64,000 nt of DNA, from contig NC_049984.1 of the NCBI RefSeq assembly GCF_000003815.2, positions 3,057,897 through 3,121,896 of the forward strand, given 5' to 3'. Origin of the DNA: Branchiostoma floridae. Taxonomy: Eukaryota; Chordata; Leptocardii; Amphioxiformes; Branchiostomatidae. The position numbers were made by a program, and so were the translations under genes. How positions within the stretch are numbered: the stretch's first letter is position 1; the number at the start of each line of letters is the position of its first letter. Below the pieces are notes generated by a model that saw nothing but the letters and a program-made list of their open reading frames with translations, searched no databases and was not told the origin of the DNA. Shown here in pieces: positions 1 to 11,926 of this stretch.

Positions 1-212
1 GAGTTATATGTGGTGTGACGCATAAAAAGGAAGCAATAAACATTTATTTATTAAATGCAAGCATGGCTGAAATACATGTAGATATGATAGCCAAATGTAG
101 GCCACATGCTAGGCTGAACAGCATCAAAGTTGTAATACATTGATAAATACAGCTGCGGGCTAATGCAATCAATTGGAAAACCAGTCATACCTAGGCTCTG
201 GATATGTTAATC
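1..212. other. Non-coding, nothing recognised
   Basis: AT-rich sequence with no supported gene, repeat or motif. Confidence 0.4.
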
Positions 213-430
213 GTAAACCATTTTCGCACTTGACCTTCCTCTCCAAAACCGCTACACACCTACCAAGTTTCGGGAAAATCGCCCAGCTAGATTTTGACTT
301 ATGCTGCCCAAAACAAACCGCAAAAAACATACCAAGCTCGCTGCAGTACCGTAGGAAAACGCCAGGTAAACCGTTTTCAAACTTGGCATTCCTTTCGACA
401 ACCGCTACACACCTACCAAAAATCACAAAG
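213..430 (-). repeat. Two tandem units of a dispersed ~150-bp repeat
   Basis: Two related blocks begin GTAAACC at 213 and 366, 153 bp apart. Each carries the words acttg(a/g)c(c/a)ttc and ctacacacctacca. The same order of words occurs at about 41335-41480, and in the opposite orientation at 18625-18800 and 50345-50520. The 148-codon ORF over this region is a by-product of the repeat and resembles no protein I know. Confidence 0.5.
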
Positions 431-987
431 TTCCATCCACAATTTCTGGAGTTATATGCTGTTGACCTACATACAGACCCAAGTCAGCAATCTCATACTC
501 TTCTTGGCGAAGAGAATTATCATTCTAGCAAAATAGATCTAGACCATCTGAACATTAAGGAAACAGAGCAGGCAATTTTGCATATATTTTCTACAAACTT
601 CAGAAATCATATTTTTTGAGCAAGCATCATACTGTCAACAATGTTCAGCTGAATTTGTTGAAAGTGTCAAAATTGCCCCAAAAGCCAAGAATATTTTTCC
701 CTTGCAAATCTACCATTACATTGGAAAGGCTTGTGACCAACGAACACTGGCTGATCATTGTGGCGATCCAAAAGACAATATTGCAGCGTTGTTGTTGCAA
801 TAAAATGTCCTTTTAGTAGTTTTACAGCTAGATTCGTGCTATGTGACTCCTGCTTTCACAACAAACACAAGAAATGTATACAATAACACGGAATGACCAC
901 ACAACGGTCAAATAGCAGCCATCAGCTATAACTATGTGATATCATAGAATATTCTATTTTCTCTTTTCATCATTACGCCAAATGGAC
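431..987. other. Non-coding, nothing recognised
   Basis: No convincing gene or repeat. Short ORFs here have no recognisable features. Confidence 0.35.
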
Positions 988-989
988 TA

Positions 990-1185
990 CAGTGAAACCT
1001 GTCTATAGGGGTCACTCAAGGGACTGACCAAATTTGGCCCCTATAGGCAGTATAGCCAAAAAGGTACATTTCACCACAAGCAAAGCATTCAGCTTCCACT
1101 GAGAAAATCCAAGGGACCGACAAAAAGTGACCGCAATGGCCAGGTGGCCCCTATACTCAGGTGACCCCTAAGGCAGGTTTCACTG
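990..1185. mobile_element. Tc1/mariner-like MITE, TA target site
   Basis: A 196-bp element with inverted ends CAGTGAAACCTGTCT / AGGCAGGTTTCACTG, flanked by TA at 988-989 and 1186-1187. Subterminal GGGGTCAC and GTGACCCC are also inverted. It has no ORF. TA duplication and CAGT ends fit Tc1/mariner-type MITEs. The element at 45301-45496 is the same length with similar ends. Confidence 0.75.
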
Positions 1186-1403
1186 TATTTATGGAATATT
1201 TTGAACTGGTGTTACAAATTCCTCTTTTTCCATTGGAATATTGAAAAATCTCCTTTTACCCTTGTGGGCAGAGCCACACTATTTCCTGTACACAAGCTTC
1301 TTCCATGTTCTAACTACTAAGTACTACATTCAGCAGCAGATGTCTTCATTCATCAGCCCTTTGTATAGACAAATGAACATGTAAAAGGGCAGCGATAACT
1401 CCT

Positions 1404-1490
1404 GGACAGGGCGTTATTACATGATAACCCCTCGGACAGGGCGTTATTACATGATAACCCCTCGGACAGGGCATTATTACATCTATAATG
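1404..1490. repeat. 30-bp tandem repeat, about 2.9 copies
   Basis: The word GGACAGGGCGTTATTACATG recurs at 1404, 1434 and 1464 (the last with one change), followed by ATAACCCCTC in the first two units. The period is exactly 30 bp. Confidence 0.85.
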
Positions 1491-1682
1491 CATGGGGTGA
1501 TGCCAGACAATAGAGCTGTGAGCTTTAATCTCTCTGTCCAATAATTATGTGTCCCTGAGGTCACACAGATCTGATTACTAAGGTTCACAGGTCATGATTC
1601 AGCAGTCAGGCTGTTTCCTACCAGCGCTATTGGAACAGGCTATAGTAAATTATACATACATACATTGTATTGAGCTTTATGG

Positions 1683-1762
1683 AGGGAGAGATGGATGGAT
1701 GGATGGATGGATGGATGGAAGGATAAATAGATGGATAGATACATACATACATACATACATAT
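1683..1762. repeat. Microsatellite (GGAT)n then (ATAC)n
   Basis: Runs of ATGG units are followed by ATAG and CATA units. Simple sequence repeat. Confidence 0.9.
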
Positions 1763-2111
1763 ATAGTTGATACTTAAAACCTAAAATATATACATAACAT
1801 AGATCTGTATAGGAAAAAATGGTTGACTTAAAAGCTTGACATTTAAGAAACATGATTATATTAATGTAGAAATACCTGGTACTCAATGTCTCATTCACAT
1901 AAAGCAATCAATGTCACAGTTATAATGCCTTCTAACAATTTTATTGGTGTTATGTTGGTGAATTGGGGTGTGCAATTAATTATTCTACATTTGTGACAAA
2001 CACACCAACAAGACTTGATGTAACATTAGAAGAGAGTAATAAAATAACCAACTCAGTAATATATTTTATTTCTTCTTCATTTCATTCAAATCTATCACAA
2101 CGTAAAGGGGG

Positions 2112-2784
2112 GGGACAAAACAGATGCATATTAAGCATCTTTATAAGATGCTTTCCCACAAACCTTAATCATAGTCTCAGTCTAAAGGTATAATCATTAT
2201 AAAGAGATTAATTCTACGTCTTCGGCCTGAAGGGATACCTCCCAGTCAAGTACTATAGTATATACAGCACCAGATCGATACCACTTAAACCCCCATTGAC
2301 CTTGACTTCTCCCATCCGGAGAGCCCCCCCCCCCCCAAGTGTCCATTGCTCTGAGGTGTTCTGACTCACCAAGGTCAAGTGCGACTCATCCAATGAATAC
2401 CAAATATACAGCAAATATACATGCAGATTGCAAGACTTTAGCACTGCCTAGCAGTAACAGGGCAAAACAGATGCTCTCCCACAAACCTTAATCATAGTCT
2501 TAGTCTAAAGGCATAATCATTATAAAGAGATTAATTCTACATCTTTGGCCTTAGTGGGTATCTCCCAGTCGAGTACTCACCAGATCGATACCACTTAAAC
2601 CCCAGCCAGAGCACATTGACCTTGACTACTCCCATCCGGAGAGCCCCCCCCCCCATGTGTCCATTGCTCTGAGGTGTTCTGACTCACCAAGGTCAAGTGT
2701 GGCTCATCCAATGAATACCAAATATACAGCAAATATACAGCAAATATACATGCAGATTGCAAGACAGTACTGCCTTGCAGCAAG
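2112..2784. repeat. Tandem duplication of a ~335-bp segment
   Basis: The segment from caaaacagatgc at about 2115 to the second caaaacagatgc at about 2462 is repeated to about 2784 with few changes. Both copies include a poly-C tract, the word gaccttgact and (caaatatacag)n. Copy two has one extra caaatatacag unit; copy one has a short extra stretch near its start. Confidence 0.85.
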
Positions 2785-2789
2785 GAGGT

Positions 2790-3987
2790 TATATCACTGC
2801 TTGCAGTAAGCTACTGATATACTAGTTGCACCAGTCCTTTTCAACAAGGTGTACATCACCCGAGGTACCAGTTAGCTGCAGGCTGGAAAACACTCTGTGT
2901 GTTGTATTTTATCTATCATCTTATGTCATCCCTAAATGCACCGGAAACTTTGAATATTTGGTGTCCTCAAACAAAAAAATTGTATTAGTACAATATTAAA
3001 TCCAAGTCCAAATCCAGTATTTGAATTTTTAACAGTGGTGTACATGATGCATGGATAGTATGTTCGAATCAAATTTGAAATTTGTTTGATTATGTCTTCA
3101 ACCCAGAACTACATTGTGCAAACTGGCCGTTTCTAACCATGTTTTTTTTTTTTTTGTTCCGTGTCCTACCAAAATTTCCGGGGGTGGGGGGTACCAGGAC
3201 TTGCGCTTCTACCAATCAATACATTAGTATTCCATTTGTACAGATTTATTGCATCTTGTCAATCATATGTTATTCTTATTTTCCTTTAATAGCGGCATCG
3301 ATATAAGTTGTCTTAACTTGAGTGGGCCGCTACTTGTCTGTTATTTTGCCTTTATGTGTTTGTTCAATAAAAAAAAAAATAAAAAAAATTTGAAACCTGT
3401 GCAATACCGTGAAGTACAGACAGCTCCAGACACCCTCGTTGACCATTATCACAGGTCAGGTGTGACATCAATATAAATCTATTTGTGTAAGATTTTTAAA
3501 AAAGGGCTTACAGATCCAACAGGGCAAAAACGACATCCTGCCAAACAATGCACAGTCAAAAATTTAAGCAGGAGCCATCTGTTCTGTGTCATCAAAGACC
3601 AGGAGACATTTGACGCCCTGTACCTTCATGAATATTTTCTTGGCACTAACAATCTGACGTGACATCTCTAGGCAGAAAGTCGCCAGTGAAATCGGTGATC
3701 TATCTACGCCATAACGAGATGGTGTAATCAGCCGTTTTAATTTCATGTAATTCGTAATCATACCGTGCCATTGTAATTAGCATAGTCTACGAGCAGTTGA
3801 AGATTAATATTAATCATTATAGACGATTCCTAATTTACAGTAAATTGCTGATGAGTACCAAGAATTTTACATCGTCTTTCCGAACTCGGAAGGAACGTAA
3901 AACAGGGGTTCCGTGTCGCAAAGGTGCCTCGAGCATGTATCAGCCTCATTACCCAAACATAGGGTACCTAGTGGCTGCAAGTAATAC
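2790..3987. other. Non-coding, nothing recognised
   Basis: Homopolymer runs (T at about 3141-3154, A at about 3370-3390) and AT-rich sequence. No supported gene. Confidence 0.35.
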
Positions 3988-3992
3988 ACTAG

Positions 3993-4512
3993 CATGCCCG
4001 TAGCCAGGGGGGGTTCGGGGGGTTCGGAAGAACCCCCCCACACGCTCAAAAGGTCCGCTTTTTCAGGCTCAAAGGTCCACTTTTTCATGTCCAAGATTTT
4101 TTTTTCAAAGGCATGACTGATTTGCATTTTCCCCTGATAGACATTTCAGCCAATCGTAGTGAGTCTATCAGCAAAATTTGCCCCAGAAAGTGCAGAAATG
4201 GCTTTTCAGAGGGTCCAGATTTCAAAATTTCCCCGGACCTTTGGTGTCGGACATGGTGAAAATATGTCGAGGGAGTTGGCCTCAAAGACTTACGCAAAAG
4301 CCTTGTCTTTTAATAGAAATTCCATCTAACTTTGCAAGTGATTTTTGCCCGTCAAAATGCAGGAAATGGCGTTTCAGAGGGTCAAAATTTCAATTTTTAC
4401 GGGGGAGCATGCCCCCGGACCCCCCTAGGCAGCTCACGCGCGCCTGCGGCGCTCGATGGTCCCACAATTACTAAAAAGAACCCCCCCAACCAAAATCCTG
4501 GCTACGGGCATG
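3993..4512. mobile_element. hAT-like non-autonomous TIR element, 5-bp TSD
   Basis: Inverted ends CATGCCCGTAGCCAGG / CCTGGCTACGGGCATG bound a 520-bp element. ACTAG stands immediately outside both ends (3988-3992 and 4513-4517). The interior is rich in G and C runs and repeats the word pair fttcaaa / gtccgg. No transposase ORF survives; ORFs across it are chance. The superfamily is inferred from ends and TSD length only. Confidence 0.75.
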
Positions 4513-4517
4513 ACTAG

Positions 4518-6996
4518 ATGTATTTATTATTATACAGTATGTGTTGCATTCCCCCCATGCAGACCCCCATGAAACAATGCATGCTGGAACCATGGAGCTT
4601 ATTGAATTTGTGAAAGGGAGTCTAAAATAAGGCCTCGATTTAAGCAAATTGGTTTTGCAACCGATAAGAGAGGACATTAGTTTTATTTTATATAATAATT
4701 GCAGTAATTGAATTTCTTTAATGCTGTGACCATATTTGTTCATAGATGTAATATAACAATGACAACATCTTTCAACGTCAAGTTAACATGTCAGGCACCT
4801 GACCTTTATGCTAATTTTGACCTGGCATACTGTAAAAGAAGAAACATTTGCGAGAATTTTATTTCACGGCATGAAGAAAATAGAAGGTTTCCAACGGTTT
4901 TAAAATTCAAGTTCAGTGTTGAAATTGCCATGCAGGGTTTACTGTACGGTTTACTGTCTATTAACTAAAATGGGAAATATTAGGACTGCTTTTATGCTTG
5001 AATTGTAAAATGATTTTAAAATAAATACGGACTTGTTGTAGAGTGTCTTGATAATGCTAGTGATGTGTAACATTATAATACCATTCCTATGCATTTGTCT
5101 GTCCCTACTTGTAGACTCTAATAATAACAAAGCTCAGGTAATGTACTTTGTTACATTTTCCAATAAATAAATTGAAGCGGCCACCATTAAAAACACGCAC
5201 ATATATTATAAGACAACCACGAATATTTCCATTATACACTATGTAAAAGGACACCCTATACAGTACCCTGACCATGTCTATGTATAGCACATCTGTTCTT
5301 ATATTTATGCCAGCCACACACAGACTCTGACCCAGGGGGACCCACCATTGCCCCTCAGGATGGGAACTGTTACAACAGACTGATCAAGGTTGTCACAGAT
5401 TCTAGACAAAGAGTCGCCACAAACAGAGACATGTGGATCAGGGATGTCTGTGGATGTATCCTGTATGCTGAGTCCTTAGTGATGTAATATCATGGTTAAT
5501 GTGAAATGTATGGATCATATATTTAGAAATGTACATACACATCAAGTGACTACCATTACACATTAAGGACCTCAGCCTGGCCAATGTGACCACTTTTTGG
5601 TGGCCTTTATAGTTAGACAATTTTCCTAGCATTTATAATCTATCATGGCCCCCTCTGCATATAGGTTATACATTTATACATAATATATCATATTAGATAC
5701 ATACATACAAACCATATGTGTATTTAAATATAAAACGCCATATAATTTTTTTCAAATTCTGCATGTATAATTACAGTTGTGACTGAAATAAATGAAACCA
5801 ATAACCTTGAAAAACTCCAATTACCAAGACAACTCAGCTTCCCCAAGGCATGTACGTTATAGCGTGATGTACTCTGCTAGATTAATTTATTGCAACTGTC
5901 CCGCCGGAGTCCAATAACTTACAGTGTTGTGTCTGTTGGAGAGAGATAACGCCAGGGGAATTTGGCTGGCAGCGTAGGTTAGGAAAATTGCTTTACCTCC
6001 TATATTCTTGGTAACCTTTTGAAGATGATATTTTGATGAGTATGATCTATAAATGTGTTGTGATAAATTCTAGTGTTTGTCAATATATTCTCAGACACAT
6101 CAAAACATAGGGCATTACACTGCGCATACATTTTCTGTAGTTTACAGTGTTGAGAAATATCACAAAACACAACAACAATTGTGTATGAGTGTGTGACTGT
6201 GTCTCTGATATACAGTGTTGATACAAAAATATAGTTAAAGGTCCAATTGGCATAATTTTCATTTCAACCTTAAATGTATTACTGAAAAATCATTCCATAT
6301 TATTCACTAATCATGCCAACTGACAGTATGTGACTTGTACATTCCATCTAGACTTGAGCTGGAACACAGAATTTGTTGCTATTGCCAAAAATAAAGGCAC
6401 AAACAAACAAACAAACAAACATGTTTTGTCTAGTGCCATCATTTGGATTATGCATGGTACTAATAGTAGGGTCTTTAACATTCATCATTCAAGCCATTTC
6501 TCAAAACGCACAGAACCTTAAATAAATAATTTTACCCTCACTCACTTGTCTAAAACAACCTGTAGTGACCTGAGGCACTCTAACAAGACAAAGAATATCT
6601 GACATATGACTCATACAGTTTAGAAAGCCTGGCACACACTTTTTGCACATACCAACCAACAAGACAACTGGAACTACTGTATATACTTAACATACATCAA
6701 TGATGTTTGACATTTGTCATATGTTTGCCAAACAAGATAACCATACATTACGTAAAGTCAGCTTGAGTAATGTCTAAACTCTACAATTAGTCATTCACAT
6801 GACAAACACTTTGTTAGAAGGTTACACTACAATGTCACAAAAGAACTTACTCAGATGTAATTAATTTTATATTCCATATTATTATACATTTATAGCATGA
6901 CTTTCTTTCCTAACTACATGTAGAGTATCAAAATTAATTTGGCCCTGAAATAGTAAAGGGACAACCACAACAAAAGGGGTCACCAGACTAATTATA
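4518..6996. other. Non-coding, AT-rich
   Basis: No ORF with protein-like features and no clear repeat apart from a short (caaa)n at about 6400-6420. I see no gene. Confidence 0.35.
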
Positions 6997-6998
6997 TA

Positions 6999-7206
6999 CT
7001 GTAAATACAGAAACTTTCGCAGTGGTTTAATGTTTGCTGTTTTCATAGTGGCCGCTTCAAAGCGAACTTAAAACCACCGCAAACATTTTTACATGGCAGT
7101 AAGAGACTAGAGTGCATGGTGCTACCGCGAACTTAAAACCACCGCGAAAAGTTCTTTTTCCTGCTGCCGCAAAATTGAATCCCCGCAAACTTAAACACAT
7201 TTACAG
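6999..7206. mobile_element. MITE with CTGTAAAT ends, TA target site
   Basis: A 208-bp element with inverted ends CTGTAAAT / ATTTACAG, flanked by TA at 6997-6998 and 7207-7208. Its interior repeats cgaacttaaaaccaccgc twice, with an inverted partner (gcagtggttta) near the left end, so it can fold into a long imperfect hairpin. No ORF. Confidence 0.65.
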
Positions 7207-7457
7207 TACGTAAAGCCAAGGGTGTGTCTGTGGCCTGTCATACAGTTCATTACCCTGCGTGTGAGAGTAGGGATGATGTCATCTTACCTCATCCTCAGGG
7301 GTTGACCCCTTTTGAACTTCCTGAGGGATGGGTGTGGTGTTTTACATAACAGAAGACAACTTCTAGTCTATAGAGACATTAATCTGGCCTTGTACAGCTT
7401 GTACTTATTGTGGTAAGACTGGTATTTAACATTTGTACGAAGCTAGTGTGCTAACCT
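7207..7457. other. Non-coding spacer between two MITEs
   Basis: No gene or repeat recognised. Confidence 0.4.
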
Positions 7458-7665
7458 CGGGGCTGTCTCCAGCTTAAAATTTCTTTCTGTCCCACTCATT
7501 GTTTGTGAGACCACGTTGCTGATTTTTCTGGTAAAGCATGTCATTGAAAGTACATTTTCAAATAGTTTCATTTCTTTTCAGCAACGGATGGGGCAAAATT
7601 ATTTTCTGTCACAACAAGCAAATTTCTGTCCCAGAACAGAAGGACAAGTCCTAGAGACAGCCCTG
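7458..7665. mobile_element. hAT-like MITE, 8-bp TSD
   Basis: A 208-bp element with ends CGGGGCTGTCTCCAG / CTAGAGACAGCCCTG. Flanks GCTAACCT (7450-7457) and GTTAACCT (7666-7673) match at 7 of 8 positions, the TSD length of classical hAT elements. The 62-codon ORF across it is spurious. A relic of the same right end lies at about 14286-14352. Confidence 0.7.
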
Positions 7666-7673
7666 GTTAACCT

Positions 7674-8312
7674 GTTATTTAAGAAAGAAATACGACAAAG
7701 GTAGATTAAAAGCTTTCATTCATCAAGATCTCTTTCCTTCCACATTGTATTTACAACACACTGATGTATCCGCGGGCATGAAGCAGAGTTGTTTTAACAC
7801 TTATTTCGCCAACACTGTCATCCTATATACATGAAGAAAATCCAAATAAACAGACATGTGAATGACTTATCATACCATTTCCATGATTATGCATTGTGGC
7901 GGCAGTATTTTATATTAGGTAACTCTTTATTAGAATTCACTGGACAATTACTACCCTTAATTGGTTAGACAACAAAATGTATGCTTCAGACTTTCAGTAG
8001 ATTGCAGTACCTTTCCATTGTTATAGTATTGTTGCTTTTTATAGGTAATTTTTACCTTCTCTATTTAATGATAATCAACTGAACACTCTCTGTCCTTAAT
8101 TGGTTAGACAGCACAATGTATGTTTTAGTAGATATCTTAGTAGAGAAATACCTTCAAGTAGTTAACACTATTGTGGTGTTGTTCCTGGTTAGACTACAAA
8201 ATGTATAAATGTCTTTTCAGTACTTCATGCATATGTATCCTATTACTACAGAGTCCCCATAAAATACTATTGTGAAATGCTATTGTGTTTGCCAATGTAT
8301 TTGCGTGATCTA
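7674..8312. other. Non-coding, nothing recognised
   Basis: AT-rich. The phrase ccttaattggttagac occurs twice (about 7950 and 8093), suggesting an old short duplication. No gene. Confidence 0.4.
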
Positions 8313-8317
8313 TGAAC

Positions 8318-8651
8318 CAGGGTTGGACAAGTTTTCTAAAATTGACTTGTCCTATCGGGCAAGTACTTAAAAAATTTACTTGCCCGAACCAACTTTTCAC
8401 TTGCCCGAAATCTACATGACATTTTTCTATGTATATTCATTGCCTTCAATGGAATTTTTGTTATTGGCTCTATTTTCTGTGTTAATCAATGCTTGATGTC
8501 ATGACTTTGAAAAGTAGCAAGTACATCAAAATCTCACTCAATGGAGAAAAGCTAACTTGTCCGATCGGGCAAGTGGGGAAGGACATGCACTTGCCCGATT
8601 GACATTTTCACTTGCCCGGGACTATAGGGCTAGTGGACTTGTTTATCCCTG
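8318..8651. mobile_element. CAGGG-ended TIR element, 5-bp TSD (TTGGACAAGT family)
   Basis: A 334-bp element beginning CAGGGTTGGACAAGT and ending ACTTGTTTATCCCTG, with TGAAC at 8313-8317 and 8652-8656. The word CTTGCCCG or its complement recurs at least five times inside, in both orientations, like subterminal transposase-binding repeats. No transposase ORF. Its sister is 14767-15049. Confidence 0.75.
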
Positions 8652-8656
8652 TGAAC

Positions 8657-8990
8657 AGTGTCAGAAAGTGGCAGAGCCCATTAGCAAGATATATCTGATA
8701 AGGTACAGAACATTTAACCTAACAAAGGTATCACTTAGATAAAATCTTTTTACTTAGCTATTGTTGTACATTGACATTTTGGTAAACAAGAAAGGTAAGA
8801 TCACACAGAGACCAAATTGGTCTTACAAAACAATGTATCTCAGCACTTTTCATCAAAGCCAGAAAGTACACGTATATTCTACATTTCTCCAAAATCTACT
8901 TTCTGACTTTGACCTGTGAAAAATGAAAAATACAAAATTGCGGGTACCCTGGGGTCATTCTAAGTGGTTTGTTTATCCTGGTAGTGGTAC
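8657..8990. other. Non-coding spacer
   Basis: No gene or repeat recognised. Confidence 0.4.
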
Positions 8991-9081
8991 TACTACAGGG
9001 CTCGAAATACTGGGTGCATGTGCACGCAGGTGCACCCAAAATTGGAGCTGTGCACCCAATCATTTTCTCTGGGTGCACAGT

Positions 9082-9309
9082 TGTCAGGGATCCGACCTCA
9101 GTCCAAGACTCCGACGCGTAACTGGAGGGGACTCCTTTTAATCTGCTTCCTATACCTACGTACAACAATGACTNNNNNNNNNNNNNNNNNNNNNNNNNNN
9201 NNNNNNNNNNNNNNNNNNNNNNNNNNNNNNNNNNNNNNNNNNNNNNNNNNNNNNNNNNNNNNNNNNNNNNNNNNNNNNNNNNNNNNNNNNNNNNNNNNNN
9301 NNNNNNNNN
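9082..9309 (-). repeat. 3' LTR, mostly lost in an assembly gap
   Basis: Bases 9082-9173 align with the start of the other LTR. The remainder should lie within the N-run 9174-9333; the end given is estimated from the 225-bp partner. Sequence after the gap does not match the LTR. Confidence 0.65.
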
Positions 9310-9526
9310 NNNNNNNNNNNNNNNNNNNNNNNNCCATTTCAATCACAAATCTAGTCGCCAACTCTATTAGAATAGCGATACAGTTACCTTTCACTAGAAA
9401 CTTACTTCACAAACCAATAATAGCTAACACGTCGATAAATGGAACTAATTGAAAACAAAGGTTACACATTGCCGAACTTTGTTACATATCGCTAAACTAA
9501 TAAATCGTCAGTTCATCAGTCCGAGT

Positions 9527-11548
9527 TCACTCCACGATACAGGGCTGCAGACACCAGCTCTGAAGAAGCTCTCTCTCTTCCCGCCACATCTTCTGTTGTG
9601 CCAGCTTCTCCTCGATTTCACGCTCCCTCGCGGCTGTGTCTACAGGTTTTGCGTCCCCGTATATATCTCTCCGTGAGTTCCCGTGTGACAAGGGCGGAGG
9701 GCTCTCAACAGGTATGGTACGTGCCGCCAACCGAAGCTTTGGCCTTGCCGCAAGACCCCTTCTGTGGGCGTCCCCATAACGCGAGCCCAAGTCACGCTCA
9801 CCTCCCCCATAGGACCTGCCACGGCCATTGTAGCCACGAACACTCGACTTGAATCCTTGGTCCCCGCCGTAGCTCCGGTCCTGCTTGTCAAAGCCGCGAC
9901 TTTTGCCACCATGGCGACCGGATACTGGCCCATTACCAGTGGAAACCTTCTCCCAGCCCCACGCGGTTCTGGGCTTCCGATTGAACTCCCGCGTTTCAGC
10001 TGTTGGAGTCACGGATGGCTCCTGCTTCCCGGACGCACACAGCTCTACCAGTTCAGCCAGATGGGGAACATCTCGTCCGACGATTGCAGGGCGCGGCAGG
10101 TTTGGGATCACTTTTGCATTTACCCTGTAGCTCCTATGCCCGACCCGGATCTCCACCCGAGCGCTGGGGTGCCTTCTTTCTTCCCCATGAATGCAAGTTA
10201 TCCCGCCTTGGTTGTCAAGCCTGACTTTTCTGGCGTCTACCAGGCTCTCTCGGATCAGCGTATGTGTACTGCCGGTGTCTAACAGCAAGGGGACCGCCGT
10301 TCCATCCACTTGGCCCCTGACGATGAACGCAGCCGGTGGGGATCCGGTCTTCATCTCGCCAAAGAAGGAACTAGCCCCCGAGGGCTGGGCCTCCTGTTTC
10401 AACATGGGGCAGTCCCTTATAAAGTGGCTGGGGTCCCCGCAGTGGTAGCACGTGCCTGCCCCGCTCGTGGGCCCAGGCTGTGGGCGGCCACGGCCCTGCG
10501 CTGGCTTCGAATTCTTCTCCTCCTCCTCCTTTTTGCCAAGTTCCCTTCGATGAGCATTCAAGAAGTGCTTGGCCATCTCGGCCAGCTCCTCCAGCGATGC
10601 CGAGCCCCGCTCCCGGAGGTGCACCGCCAGGTCCCGCGGGCATGCGTCCATGAATTGCTCCTTCACAAACAGGTTCTTAAGACTCTCGTATGACTTTGTC
10701 GAGTCGGACAGCTCCAACCAACGCTCCAGGTAGTTCTCGAGCCGAACAATGAATTGCTGGGGGCTCTCCCCCGCCTCCGGCTTGTTGTTCCTGAACTTCT
10801 CACGAAACCCATCCTCTGTCAAGTTGTATCTCTCCATGAGGGCTTTCTTGACGGTTCGGTAAATCCGAGCTTCGTGACCAGGCAGCCTCGAGTATGCTTT
10901 GAGGGCCTCGCCTGACAACAGGGCACTTAAGTTTGGCGCCCATTGGTCCTCCGGCCACTTGTTTGATGCCGCGAACCTCTCAAACCTAAGGAGGTAAGCG
11001 TCCAAGTCATCTACCCCATCTTGGAAGGAGGGCAGCTTTGGGGCCTTCGCCCTAGCCTGCCCCACTGGCTCTGCTATAGGCCCGGCGGCAGCCAGCTCCC
11101 TTTCAATCCTCTTCATCTCTAACTGATGCCTCCTGTCTGCCTCCTTCTGTCTTTCTTCTGCCTCTCTTGCCCTCTCTCTCTCCTCGGCCTCTCTCTCCTT
11201 CTCTCTCTCTGCAGCTTCCAGCCTCCTTTTCTCAGCTTCTCTCTCCTTCTCTCTCTCCTCGGCCTCTCTCTCCTTCTCTCTCTCTGCAGCTTCCAGCCTC
11301 CTTTTCTCAGCTTCTCTCTCCTTCTCTCTCTCCTCGGCCTCTCTCTCCTTCTCTCTCTCTGCAGCTTCCAGCTTCCTCTTCTCAGCTTCCCTCTCCTTCT
11401 CTCTCTCCTCAGCTTCCAGCCTCATTTTCTGCACTTCCCTCTCCTTCGCTCTTTCTTCCCTCTCCAATGCTTGTTGCTCTTGCACAAACTGTCGGAGCTC
11501 ACTCCCTGAGAGCCCCAACTTCTCCCCAGCCTCCATGAGCTGATCCAT
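9527..11548 (-). CDS. gag: Gag-protease polyprotein of a Gypsy-like retrotransposon (673 aa, intact)
   Basis: Structural protein that would assemble retrotransposon particles. Residues 28-150 are an unbroken charged helix of E/R/K with a 25-residue unit repeated about three times, suggesting a coiled coil or single alpha-helix. Residues 168-335 form a capsid region like the SCAN-related Gag of Gmr1/Gypsy elements (W198, LLSGEAL at 210-216, QQFIVRL at 264-270). A CCHC zinc knuckle is at C367-C370-H375-C380. A retropepsin-like domain has DTGST at 424-428 and IVGRD at 489-493. Residues 540-630 are rich in Gly, Arg and Tyr. Translation starts at MDQLMEAG and has no internal stop. No pol follows: the ORF stops about 190 bp before the gap holding the 3' LTR. 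Plus-strand ORFs over 11126-11538 are shadows of the helix-coding repeat. Confidence 0.9.
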   Translation of the reverse strand: MDQLMEAGEKLGLSGSELRQFVQEQQALEREERAKEREVQKMRLEAEEREKEREAEKRKLEAAEREKEREAEEREKEREAEKRRLEAAEREKEREAEEREKEREAEKRRLEAAEREKEREAEERERAREAEERQKEADRRHQLEMKRIERELAAAGPIAEPVGQARAKAPKLPSFQDGVDDLDAYLLRFERFAASNKWPEDQWAPNLSALLSGEALKAYSRLPGHEARIYRTVKKALMERYNLTEDGFREKFRNNKPEAGESPQQFIVRLENYLERWLELSDSTKSYESLKNLFVKEQFMDACPRDLAVHLRERGSASLEELAEMAKHFLNAHRRELGKKEEEEKNSKPAQGRGRPQPGPTSGAGTCYHCGDPSHFIRDCPMLKQEAQPSGASSFFGEMKTGSPPAAFIVRGQVDGTAVPLLLDTGSTHTLIRESLVDARKVRLDNQGGITCIHGEERRHPSARVEIRVGHRSYRVNAKVIPNLPRPAIVGRDVPHLAELVELCASGKQEPSVTPTAETREFNRKPRTAWGWEKVSTGNGPVSGRHGGKSRGFDKQDRSYGGDQGFKSSVRGYNGRGRSYGGGERDLGSRYGDAHRRGLAARPKLRLAARTIPVESPPPLSHGNSRRDIYGDAKPVDTAAREREIEEKLAQQKMWREERELLQSWCLQPCIVE

Positions 11549-11926
11549 TTTATCCCTGGACTTCCTCAGTTTCTACTCTTCCTGAGTCAGCCTTGCCACA
11601 GTTTATTGACTTGGAACCGCCCGTCTGACCGCCGGCACTCTGGAATGTTCCTTCCCGGCTCCACAGAAAACTCAATCCAGATGTGTTCTTCTCTAAGCAT
11701 GCACAGCCCAGACCAACAAATGCAAAGCTAGAAGAGTCCAACTGTTCTTCGGAATCCCTTCTCTTGTCTGACTGTTATCATGCAAACCTACGCACTTGCA
11801 CTTGATCCTGACAGCTCGATCCTGATCACAAATTACTCACAGTTCCTCTCCCTCCTTCTGTCCTTCTTGAGTGAGTTCTCGCCTACTTTTTGCCGTCAGC
11901 GATGATCACCACTTCTGTACACCACG
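11549..11926 (-). other. 5' untranslated leader of the gag element, with candidate primer-binding site
   Basis: About 380 bp between the 5' LTR and the gag ATG. TGGTGTACAGAAGTGG, read on the minus strand, starts two bases inside the LTR and resembles a tRNA-Leu-type primer-binding site, though not perfectly. Confidence 0.5.

Noticed and set aside
173-619. 148-codon plus-strand ORF
   Set aside because: It spans two degenerate copies of a dispersed repeat and has no protein-like features.
1404-1490. CRISPR-like repeat array
   Set aside because: Three head-to-tail 30-bp units without spacers in a eukaryotic genome; ordinary tandem repeat.
11126-11538. Two plus-strand ORFs rich in Ser, Leu and Pro
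   Set aside because: They are antisense shadows of the repeated E/R/K helix in gag; composition follows the 75-bp repeat.
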